NCBI GenBank assembly: GCA_036389695.1
Contig: DASVWG010000188.1
Coordinates: 1 to 16,688, forward strand
DNA from: JALZHR01 sp036389695
GTDB lineage: Bacteria > Acidobacteriota > Blastocatellia > Pyrinomonadales > Pyrinomonadaceae
Length of the DNA stretch: 16,688 bases
Direction: 5' to 3'
Within the stretch, counting starts at the first letter, position 1; every line of letters begins with the position of its first letter. Positions 6,872-15,100 of this stretch are shown piece after piece. Under the pieces are notes generated by a model, which was not told where the DNA came from, did not search any database, and saw only the letters and a list, made by a program, of their open reading frames with translations. A program made the position numbers and the translations under genes.

Positions 6872-6945
6872 AATCCGTCAAATATATGGCTCTGATAAAT
6901 TGAATGCTGCCGCGTTCATTGCCGGCAAGATGCCGGCGCTGCGTC
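6826..6945. repeat. Inverted repeat, 25-bp arms, partly inside the membrane-protein gene
   Basis: Arms at 6826-6850 and 6921-6945 are reverse complements with two mismatches over 25 bases. The right arm itself contains a GCCGGCA...TGCCGGC hairpin (6921-6937) with a 3-nt loop. The left arm is coding for the last residues of the small membrane protein. This GC-rich pattern is typical of REP/MITE-like dispersed repeats; the assignment is inference. It may also serve as a transcript-end structure for the convergent genes. Confidence 0.65.
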
Positions 6946-6980
6946 GCCCGGCGCAATTTTCGTAGTTTTTGTGCAAAGCA

Positions 6981-8402
6981 CTACTTATCAGTTTTAATAT
7001 TCGCCAGCGGAGAATTCCGCAGCAGCGGTTTCAGCCTTTCGATTTGCTCGCGCGCCGTATCTGCCATCCATTTGGCGGGCACCTGTTTATTCGCGTCCTC
7101 GGTTATCTGGTTCGATTTCGCCTCGTCGCCGAGACCGAGCCAGGCTTCAGCCATCGTCGCTAAAACCCAGTATCTGTTTTCCTGATAATGCCTGACGGCG
7201 CGGGCGTCCGCCTTTTCAGCATCGGGAGCGGGATTATTTTTCAGCCAATCCTCGCAGATTGAAATCACTTCTTTGCGAACTCTCCGCGCTTGTATAAAAT
7301 CGGCGATGGATTCGGCAGCGTCCTGCGCGCTGACGGCTCGCTCATTGAGCAGATAGGCGAAATTGATTCCGTTATAATAATCGTTTCGCAGATAAAAGCC
7401 TCTGGCGTAAGCCCGCACGGCTTCATCCAGATGCGCCGGGTCGTGAGCCGCATTCCAGAGCCGCTTATGGACGGCGCCCCAGAGTCCGAGCGTTTCGGTG
7501 TCGTTCGATGTTTGCGGCTTCAGGGCGGCGAGCAAATCGCGCGCTTCCAGCAAAGCGTCTTTTTCGGTCGGAAATTCGCTTTTGTAAGTCGCCAAAGCCA
7601 AACGCTGAATTATATAAGGGTCTTCAGGTTTCATCGGGCACTGCATTTTCATCATCTGGCGAATTACTTCGAGCAGGCTTTTAGCCTTCAGGAAATTGCC
7701 GTCCAGCTGCGCGTCTTCGACCTGCTGCATCAGGAGACTGTGATTTTGAGTAATGCCTTCGTCTTCCTGCCCGGACGCCTTGTTTTGCTCATCGCTTATT
7801 TTATTGTCTGCCTCGGAACTATGACCTCCTGCGCCGACGGCATTTTGGATGGCTTCCTGCACGGCGGCGGCGATTGCCGGAGGATTAAGATTATTCAGAA
7901 ACGTATAAACCGGACTATCTTTTTGCCGCGGCTCTTTATTAAACACTTCGGTGACGGCTTCGGTCAGCTGGCGCTGAAATCTCATCGCTTCATCGTAATC
8001 AATCGCATCGCCCAGATGATGATACTGCCGGACGACAACGTGATTTATGTCAAAGGGAAAAGTTTTCACTCCGTCTTCCGAAATCACGACCGTCGTAAAC
8101 GGTCGCAGCGCGTGGCGGATGCCGAGCTCGTAGAAGGCGTTTTTATTGGAGGTTGAAAGGTCGGCGATAACGACGTCCGCATTTAAGAGCTGCTCATACA
8201 TCGGCACGTCGATAAGACCGGAATGCACTATCTCGTCCGCGCGGATGCATTTCAAGCCAGCCGCTTCGACCGCCGGTTTAATCATGCTCCGGTAAGATTT
8301 ATCCAAATCCAGGGTGCGACCGGTCTCGAAATCCGACTTTTTGCCAAACACCATCACCACAAAGCATGTTCCTTTGACATCTTTTGATTCTTCATTAGAC
8401 AT
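6981..8402 (-). CDS. DRHyd/nucleoside-deoxyribosyltransferase-like domain fused to a TPR region (DUF4071/MAP3K TRAF-binding type)
   Basis: This is a 473-residue soluble protein. Residues 10-153 form an alpha/beta domain: strand FVVMVFG (14-20), then ADVVIADLSTSNKNAFYELGIRHAL (75-99). That resembles the nucleotide-binding fold of nucleoside 2-deoxyribosyltransferases, where the Glu of the ELG motif (E92 here) is catalytic. A polar, glycine- and glutamine-rich linker covers about 173-223. A helical TPR-like region spans about 225-458. From memory, this layout matches DUF4071 (PF13281, now MAP3K TRAFs-binding), seen in the N-terminal half of animal ASK1/MAP3K5 and in bacterial conflict-system proteins. 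A sensor or effector role is inferred; no partner kinase or protease is adjacent. The ATG at 8402 has AAGGAG 8 nt upstream; an in-frame TTG at 8408 is too close to it. A possible 70-residue ORF ends 38 bp upstream on the same strand. Confidence 0.82.
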   Translation of the reverse strand: MSNEESKDVKGTCFVVMVFGKKSDFETGRTLDLDKSYRSMIKPAVEAAGLKCIRADEIVHSGLIDVPMYEQLLNADVVIADLSTSNKNAFYELGIRHALRPFTTVVISEDGVKTFPFDINHVVVRQYHHLGDAIDYDEAMRFQRQLTEAVTEVFNKEPRQKDSPVYTFLNNLNPPAIAAAVQEAIQNAVGAGGHSSEADNKISDEQNKASGQEDEGITQNHSLLMQQVEDAQLDGNFLKAKSLLEVIRQMMKMQCPMKPEDPYIIQRLALATYKSEFPTEKDALLEARDLLAALKPQTSNDTETLGLWGAVHKRLWNAAHDPAHLDEAVRAYARGFYLRNDYYNGINFAYLLNERAVSAQDAAESIADFIQARRVRKEVISICEDWLKNNPAPDAEKADARAVRHYQENRYWVLATMAEAWLGLGDEAKSNQITEDANKQVPAKWMADTAREQIERLKPLLRNSPLANIKTDK

Positions 8403-8410
8403 AAACAAAT

Positions 8411-8416
8411 CTCCTT
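8411..8416 (-). promoter_or_regulatory. Shine-Dalgarno AAGGAG of the TPR-protein gene
   Basis: AAGGAG on the minus strand, 8 nt before the ATG at 8402 and 2 nt before the competing TTG at 8408. It selects the ATG. Confidence 0.8.
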
Positions 8417-8440
8417 TTTTAAAGTTCCGTGAAATTAGCT

Positions 8441-8653
8441 TTATAAAAGCCGGTTGTGTGAAATTTTGTCTGACTCGAAATCTCGCAAGCCTTTTTCAAT
8501 CCTGATTAAGGCGCTTTCGCCGCAGTATTTATTACTTTGACGTTTGAGTTCTTGAAAATTGCCGACGGCTTTGGAAAATCCGTGTTGACGGGCTGTTTCG
8601 GGAAGTATGACAAATCGACGCCCGCGCGTCCGCCTACGGTTTTGTATCGGCAT
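8441..8653 (-). CDS. Possible small basic protein, 70 residues, unknown function
   Basis: A possible gene in the 305-bp gap between the Omp85 stop and the TPR-protein start. The ATG at 8653 has AGGTGG just upstream; a TTG at 8680 would give 79 residues. The product begins with an arginine-rich segment (RRRTRGRR), followed by mixed helix-like sequence with a single Cys. No family is recognised, and there is no signal peptide or membrane segment. Codon use looks broadly coding-like. It stops 38 bp before the TPR protein, so the two could be co-transcribed. It could also be a gene remnant or chance; on the opposite strand an overlapping ORF is less convincing. Apart from this candidate I see nothing in the gap. 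Confidence 0.3.
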   Translation of the reverse strand: MPIQNRRRTRGRRFVILPETARQHGFSKAVGNFQELKRQSNKYCGESALIRIEKGLRDFESDKISHNRLL

Positions 8654-8707
8654 TGTCCACCTTTTGCTGATGTTTTTCAAGGCTCGGCGCGCGGCTTATA
8701 TGAACGA

Positions 8708-11700
8708 TTAAAACGCCTGTGTAAAGCGGAAGTGAAGCTGCGTTTGCCGTAATTGATAAATCGCGTTGGTGCCGTTTATCTGCGGAATCAAAAATCGCGG
8801 CGGGTTCGTCAGATAAGCGAAATCAATGGCGACCGCGCCGCCAATCGGCGTTTTGATTCGCAAACCGAGTCCAGCCGTATGCGTCCAGACGGCGCGCAGA
8901 TTGCTGCGCAGAACGTCATTCGGGTCGACGTCCGGCGGATTAAAAATATCGCCGACGCGCCGGAAGACGTTGCCGCCGTCGTAAAACGGCACGACCTGCA
9001 CGCCTTCGGTCACGGGCAGGCGCGCTTCGAGATTGACGATTGCCAAGGCGTTTCCGCCGAAAGGAACGGTAAACGGGCGCAGAACAACTTGTTCGCCCTG
9101 ATTGTTGCGAAACGTGCCCTGCGGAACGATAACGATGCGCGGTCCCGCCGATTCAAAATCGAAGCCGCGAATGCTGGTCGAGCCGCCCGCGAAAAATCTT
9201 TCGCTAATCGGGAGGCTGCCGTTTAAAGCTTCGAATCCGGCGGGAAATCGCGGCTCGTCGGCAAAAACGCTCGCCAGACCGATAATCGCGCGTCCGGCAA
9301 TGGTCGCGTTTTTTAGTTTCGGAAACGTGTAATAAGTCTGATAGCTCGCCTGAAACTTGTGAAAACCGATATTCGCGCCCAAAAACGGAACGGAAACGTT
9401 GTATTCCGCCGTCAGATAACTGCCTTTGGTCGGGTCGGTCGGGCTGTAGCGGCACGGGTCGCCGAGGTCGCCTTTCGAAATCAATTCCAGAAGCGAATTG
9501 CGGCGATTGCAGTTCTGCCGCGTGTCGCGCACAAAAGTCGCGCCGAAACCCGACGTGCGAATCCGCGCGTCGGGCGCGAGAAGTTCCGCAATCAAAAGAC
9601 TTTGGATATTAAACAAACGCACGTCTTCAAACCGGTAGCGCACAAACAAAATGCTGCGTGATTTCAGATTCAGCGTGCGCTGCGTTTCGACCGTCACGTT
9701 CAGACGATTAATGGTCGGCTCGCCCGTCTCGTTGCCGAAAATATCAATCGGATTGCCGTCTTCGTCGACGCGCTGGACGATGCCCATCGTGCCCTGGTCG
9801 AAAGCCGAGCGGAAAAAGCGCGTCACGGTCGAATCGCGCTGATACTGCGCCGTCACATTCAAAGGCGCCCAGCGATTTCTGCCGTCGCCGTAAAAACGCG
9901 GGTCGAGATAATTTAACTGCACCAGTTGGCGCAGGCGGCTCATCCGCGCCAGCGCGCTGGCTTGCTGGAGTTTTCCGAAAATATTGACGTGGCGAATATC
10001 AAACGAGCCGAACGGTCCGCCGTCGGTCGAAAAGCCGCCGCCGTAATTTAAAATTCGCGGTTTTTGTTCCTCGACGTTGATGATTATGTTGCGCTGCCTG
10101 TCGCCCGCGCGTGTTTCGCCCGCTTCTTCCGCCTTGATTTCCACGCGCACGAAAGCGTCGGTCGCGTAAAGATACTGCTCGCTCTGCGCAATATCGACGG
10201 CTTTTAAAACCTCGCCTTCACGAAGCGTAATCGCTCTTAAAATCGCCTCGCGTTTGGTCAGGTCGTTGCCGTTTATCAGAATTTGGTTGATGAAAACTTT
10301 TTTGCCTTCGTTTTCGATGTTGTAGACGATTTTGACTTCTTCCTCGCCCGCCGCGTTAAGCTGTCCGAGCTGCTGCAATTCGACAATCGAATAAGTCACG
10401 CGAGCGTCGAAATAACCTTCATTGGCGTAAAATTGAGTCAGTTTCTGCACGCCGTTGCGAGCGCGGGCGCGAGAAAATTCTTTGCCGATGACCGGCGGCA
10501 ATTCCTGTTTCAGACGGTCGTCGTCAAACGCTTTGTTGCTTTCAATATCGATGTCGCTGATGCGCGTCACCGGACCTTCTTCGACGACGAAAGTGATAAT
10601 CAAATCGTCGCCCGTCGGCGAAACGCCCTGCCGGACACGGACGCGCGAGCGGCGATAACCGAGCTCGCGCATAATCGCTTCGATTTGCTTGCGGTCATCT
10701 TCCAGAATCTCGTTGCTCGTATAGCCGCGCCCGTAGCCGAGACGCGGAATCAAGCCGAGCAGGGATGCGCGCTGCGTGTCCAGAACGGTCGCAATTTCTT
10801 CAACCGTGATTTTGTCGGTGCCTTCGATGCGAATATCTTCGAGCCGCAGGCGGCGATTGAGATTCACCTGATAAGTCACGTCGACGACGCGCGCGTCCAA
10901 ATCTTCGCTCGCCAGGCTGCTGCACAAAGATTCCGTATTATTTTCCGCCGGATTCGCCTGGTTAGCCGGAAACGGCGGCGTGACGGCGCACACCGCGTTG
11001 ACCTCGACAAAGAAATAACCCTTTTCCTGAAAATGATTTCTCAGCCGCCGACCGCCTTCGATAATCGCCGAATAATCCAGCGTTCCTTCGCGGCGAATCG
11101 GCAAAAGCTTGGTCTGCGTTCCCTCGCCGACTTTTTCGCTACCGGCTTCGACCTTGACGTTGACCTTCGGACCGATTTCGCCGGTCAGCTCGATATTGAT
11201 TGAATTTTTTTCGGGGTCGAACGTGACGCGCGGCTCGGTCAGGCGCGGCGCGAGATAATCCTGTTTGAGAATCGCCTCGCGGATTTTCGCCACGTCTTCG
11301 TCCAGACGGCGGCGCGAGAAATATTCGCCCGCTTTCAGACGCAAATCTTCGCGGACTTTCGTCGCGTCGAAGCCTTCGATATCAATCGCAAATTTTTCGA
11401 CTTTCGCCTGCGCGTTCGGATTGACCTGAAACGCGACGGCGATGCGGTTGGCGCTGCCGAGCGGCGTCTGCGCAAAAGTCACTTCGGAATTGTAAAAGCC
11501 GCGGTCGCGCAGGTAAGTTTGAATCGCGTCGGCGCTGCGGCGAAGCGTCTGCTCGGTCACGTTGCCCTGATTTAAGATACCGGCGCGCAGCAGAAGCTGG
11601 TCTTCCGTAATTTCCGTATCGCCGACGGTATTGCCGATGTTGATGGTGACTTTATCGGCTTGCGTTTTGCGCTTGATAATAAAGCGCAGATTGACCTGAT

Positions 11701-12058
11701 TAGCGCCGATTGGCGTCGCTTCGACCTGCGCCGAAATGATTTTTTCGGTGTTGTAAAGCGCCTGTAGAGTTTCGCGGATTTTAACCGCCGAATAATCGCC
11801 AATCAAAATGCTTTGCGCGATTAATTTAAATTGCTCGGCGGCGGCAACGTCCGTATCCGTGCCGACAAAAGAGATTTGAATGTCGGAAATCGAGCGATTT
11901 TCAAAATTGTTCTGCGCGAAAAGACAAACAGAAAAAAGCAGAATTAAACCGCACAGACGCACGGGCGCAGAGAGCTTTAAGAGAAAAGGAAAAAAGGAAA
12001 AGGGAAAAATCCGCACAAATTTTTGCCTTTTGCCTTTTGCCTTTTGCCTTATCTTCAT
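8708..12058 (-). CDS. BamA/TamA-family (Omp85) outer membrane protein with about seven POTRA domains
   Basis: This is an outer-membrane beta-barrel assembly factor of 1116 residues counted from the ATG at 12058. A long signal region ends at FA|Q (47-49). POTRA-like repeats follow at about 56-132, 134-215, 219-296, 297-401, 402-494, 496-586 and 587-664. A 16-strand-type barrel spans about 666-1116 with the L6-loop motif SIRGF (962-966) and a C-terminal aromatic beta-signal (LHFRFTQAF). Insertions with paired Cys occur in POTRA 4 (C357, C379) and in a barrel loop (C850, C869), probably disulfides. It lies 71 bp downstream of tamB, which suggests a TamA-type role, although seven POTRAs exceed TamA (3) and BamA (5). 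The start is uncertain: a TTG at 12106 and an ATG at 12067 are in frame, and the first 30 codons contain simple repeats. Confidence 0.92.
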   Translation of the reverse strand: MKIRQKAKGKRQKFVRIFPFSFFPFLLKLSAPVRLCGLILLFSVCLFAQNNFENRSISDIQISFVGTDTDVAAAEQFKLIAQSILIGDYSAVKIRETLQALYNTEKIISAQVEATPIGANQVNLRFIIKRKTQADKVTINIGNTVGDTEITEDQLLLRAGILNQGNVTEQTLRRSADAIQTYLRDRGFYNSEVTFAQTPLGSANRIAVAFQVNPNAQAKVEKFAIDIEGFDATKVREDLRLKAGEYFSRRRLDEDVAKIREAILKQDYLAPRLTEPRVTFDPEKNSINIELTGEIGPKVNVKVEAGSEKVGEGTQTKLLPIRREGTLDYSAIIEGGRRLRNHFQEKGYFFVEVNAVCAVTPPFPANQANPAENNTESLCSSLASEDLDARVVDVTYQVNLNRRLRLEDIRIEGTDKITVEEIATVLDTQRASLLGLIPRLGYGRGYTSNEILEDDRKQIEAIMRELGYRRSRVRVRQGVSPTGDDLIITFVVEEGPVTRISDIDIESNKAFDDDRLKQELPPVIGKEFSRARARNGVQKLTQFYANEGYFDARVTYSIVELQQLGQLNAAGEEEVKIVYNIENEGKKVFINQILINGNDLTKREAILRAITLREGEVLKAVDIAQSEQYLYATDAFVRVEIKAEEAGETRAGDRQRNIIINVEEQKPRILNYGGGFSTDGGPFGSFDIRHVNIFGKLQQASALARMSRLRQLVQLNYLDPRFYGDGRNRWAPLNVTAQYQRDSTVTRFFRSAFDQGTMGIVQRVDEDGNPIDIFGNETGEPTINRLNVTVETQRTLNLKSRSILFVRYRFEDVRLFNIQSLLIAELLAPDARIRTSGFGATFVRDTRQNCNRRNSLLELISKGDLGDPCRYSPTDPTKGSYLTAEYNVSVPFLGANIGFHKFQASYQTYYTFPKLKNATIAGRAIIGLASVFADEPRFPAGFEALNGSLPISERFFAGGSTSIRGFDFESAGPRIVIVPQGTFRNNQGEQVVLRPFTVPFGGNALAIVNLEARLPVTEGVQVVPFYDGGNVFRRVGDIFNPPDVDPNDVLRSNLRAVWTHTAGLGLRIKTPIGGAVAIDFAYLTNPPRFLIPQINGTNAIYQLRQTQLHFRFTQAF
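12021..12048 (-). repeat. Four tandem 7-bp units (TTTTGCC on the plus strand) in the Omp85 start region
   Basis: Perfect units at 12021-12027, 12028-12034, 12035-12041 and 12042-12048. On the coding strand they read GGCAAAA and encode part of the lysine-rich n-region of the signal peptide (KAKGKRQK). Because 7 is not a multiple of 3, gain or loss of one unit would shift the frame. A related pyrimidine tract on the coding strand (11981-12007) follows. Confidence 0.85.
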
Positions 12059-12108
12059 TCCGTTCATCCCTGCTTGAATTTTTCTCTCTGTGTCTCTGTC
12101 GTTCAAAC

Positions 12109-12134
12109 TTCTTTTTCTAAATTCTTTTTCTAAA
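12109..12134. repeat. Tandem duplication of 13 bp spanning the tamB stop codon
   Basis: TTCTTTTTCTAAA occurs at 12109-12121 and again at 12122-12134. The second copy contains the tamB stop (TAG at 12130-12132 on the minus strand). The gap between tamB and the Omp85 gene therefore partly consists of a copy of the tamB 3' end. Confidence 0.85.
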
Positions 12135-15100
12135 ATCTCTTTCTCAAACGAATCTCAAAGCTGAAATTATCGCGGCTGCGCGTGACGTTGGTCGTCGAGC
12201 CCTGCTCATATTGCGCGACGAACGAGAGGCGATTGGAAACGCGATATTCCAGCGCCAGAACCTGATTTTGTTCTTCCGATAAATTGGTCGAATACGTTAT
12301 CAGTAAATTTCGATTAATCTGCCTGCCGACCGTCAGGCGCGCCGTCGGGTTAAGGCGTCTGCCCGACAGAATCGGGTCAATCTCGAAACGATTCAAGCCG
12401 AAAAGCTTGTCGGTCGCTTTGCGCGCCGGGTTGTTAATCAGCGCGTCAGCCAGGATTTCCGCCGCCGTGTTGATTCCGGTCTGCGCCAGCGTCGGGATTC
12501 CTTCGCCCGTGTTGGCGAGATTTCCCGAAGTTATCAGCGAGACGACATCAGCCTGCGGCAGCGCCGGATTCGAGCGCACGGTCGCGTTCAGCGATTCGAA
12601 ATCGGAAAGCTCGCCGAGCAGATTGACAAAAATCTGATAACCCTGAATCTCGGTTTCCGCCTGCAGGTTGATAAACGGCGCGCTGTCGGATTGCGCCGGA
12701 AATTCCAGCGTTCCGCGCTGGACTTCGTAACGGTCGTTGCGGAAAAAAATCGTGCCGCTGTTTGCCGTGATTCTGCCCGTAATAACGGGAAAATCGGCGT
12801 CGCCCGTGACGACCAAATCAGCCGAAGCCGTCAGATTCGCCAGATTGTTGCGCACGACCAGCGCGTTTTCGCCCTGAATCGTGATGGCGAGTCGCGGAAT
12901 GCCGAGAAACGGCGCGCTCGTGCCTTCGGAAATCGAGCCTTCGCGGCGCTGCCCGATGACGTCCGCCAAATCGATATCTTTGTTATACACGGCGCGGCGC
13001 GCGCGAACTCTGCCCGCAATCAAAGACTCGTAGCCGGTGCCGCGCCGCTCGCCGCTGAGCGTAATTTCCGCGTCGCCCGTCGTCACGAAATCTTTCGGCA
13101 AAGGCGCGGTCACGTTCGTGCCGCGTAAATCGAGCCGAAAAGCCTGAAGCTGCAAGCCTTTGAGCAAAGCGCCGCCCGAAGCGACGACCTGCCCGCCGCC
13201 GAGGTAGCCGACCGCGCTTTCAATCTGCGCCTGGTTCGACGTGAACATAATTCGCCCGTTGATGCGGCTGAAATTCAGACGCTCGCTGCCGACAAAAGTC
13301 GAAACCGAAGCGTTTTCAACCTGCGCCGTGCCGGTCAGACGCGCGTCGGCGTGCGAGCCGGCGACGCGCACGGAAAGATTGGCGATTCCGGCGAAAAACG
13401 TGTTTTTGGAAAGCACGTCCAGCACGCGCAAATTAACCGCGCCTTCAACCGTTAAATTATTCGTTCCGCTGGCGTTCAGCGATTTCGTGCCGTTGACCAC
13501 CAGATTCGAGCCCGCGCCCGCAAACCGCGCGTTGTCAACCGTCACTTCGCTGCCCGTAAAGCGAATCACCAGCGGATTGGTCGCCATAAACGGCGTCTCG
13601 TTCAGAAACAAACCGAACTGGCTGAACTCCGCGGAGCCGCGCAGATTTTCGGTCGAAAAAACTTTTTCGCCTTTGGCGTTCGTCGCGTAAAGATTGCCTT
13701 CGAGAAAAACTTTTCCGGTCGCCGTTCCCGCAATCGTTACCGAATCGGGCGGGCGAAACAGCGCGATAAACGGCGCGAGATCCGTGTTGTTGAAATTCGT
13801 CTCGGCGCGAATCGGCAGATTCGGGTCGGCGAAATTGACGCTGCCCGTAATGACTTGCTGCTGATTGCCGAACGTCGCGGTCAGACTCGCGTTTAATTGC
13901 TGATTGACCGTGTTTCCGGTAAACGAAACAGCGCCGACGGCGTTTTCGTTAATCGTCACGTTTTGTCCCGTGCCCGTGAAATTGACGTTGTAGGAAGTCG
14001 AATCGGCGGTTCTGCCCGTCGCCGTCGCTTTCAAATCAATCGTTCCGCCGACGGCGGGAAAATCTTCGCTTTTCGTAAACAGAGTTCGCAGCCGCGCCAG
14101 CTGCAAGCCTTTGCCTTCGATGTCGAGATTAAACGCCGTCGAGTTTGTATCGTAAGTTCCATTGGCGCGCAAAAATCCGTCCGCCGAGCGACCTTCAAAT
14201 TTATTGATGTTGACGACCGAATTTTGAAACGTCACGTTCGCTTCGAAATTGTCGAAGGCTTGACCGGCGACGACCGCGTTATTCGAAACGATATTCGCTT
14301 CGCCCGTAATCGCGTTCGGCAAACCGCTTAAGTTGACCGTGCCGGAAGTTTCGCCCTGAAAATCGCGCAAAGCTTCGGGCAGCTTCAGCGGCAGAGCCGC
14401 GAGCAGATTGCTCGTGTTGACGCGCGTCAAAGTCGCCTGCACGGAAGTATTGTTCGTTCCGGTTTGCGGCATACTGACGCTGAAAGCGACGTTTCCGCCG
14501 TCGGGCTGCAAAAGTTTGCCGTCGCGCAGCTCGATTGTTTGCGGCGAAACGAAAACGTTCGAAGCGAGCGAGCCCAAATTTCGCTGGCGAATCAAAATCG
14601 AATCGAGCGCCGCGCGTCCTTCAATCGTCGGATTCGTCAGATTTCCCGTCAGCGTTCCGGTAAAAGTCGCGTTTCCGGCAAACTGGATTTCATTCGTGTC
14701 AAGCTGGCGCTCAAGCTCGGGCGAGATGTTTAAAACGCGAATCAGGCGCTCGATTTCGCTGGCGTCCGAAGAATTTAAAGCGAGATTCAGATTCGAATCG
14801 TAGCCGTCCAAATCAAAGCGTCCGGTCGCGGTCAGAGCGCTTTTTTCCGTGTTCAGATTCGCCTGCTGAATATCGAAAAGCCCGTTCGTCGCCGTCAGTT
14901 CGAGCCTGCCGTTGACCGGAACAAGCCCGCGTTCCGCCGTTCCCGCGTTGGCGACGAAATCCGCCGACACCGTGCCGCTCGCCGCTTTAAAATTCGTGCC
15001 CGGAAACGTCAGATTCGCTCTGCCGGTCGTCTGCCCGGCAATCGGAATCACGCGCCCGCCCTGCAAAGCGAGCAGCTTGGAAAGGTCGAGCGCGGTAAAT

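Noticed and set aside
7290..8156. Plus-strand ORF (288 residues) opposite the TPR protein
   Set aside because: No recognisable domain and fully antisense to a conserved-looking gene that has a good ribosome site.
6981..8402. Calling the N-terminal domain a TIR domain
   Set aside because: The YELGIRHAL motif and strand order fit deoxyribosyltransferase-like folds better than TIR, and the typical TIR BB-loop motif was not seen.
10283..11203. Plus-strand ORF (306 residues) opposite the Omp85 gene
   Set aside because: Composition is typical of an antisense shadow (Phe, Arg, Asp, Val rich), with no start signal and no family resemblance.
12059..12106. TTG start at 12106 for the Omp85 gene
   Set aside because: It has no Shine-Dalgarno at proper spacing and adds residues encoded by simple-sequence DNA before the basic start of the signal peptide.
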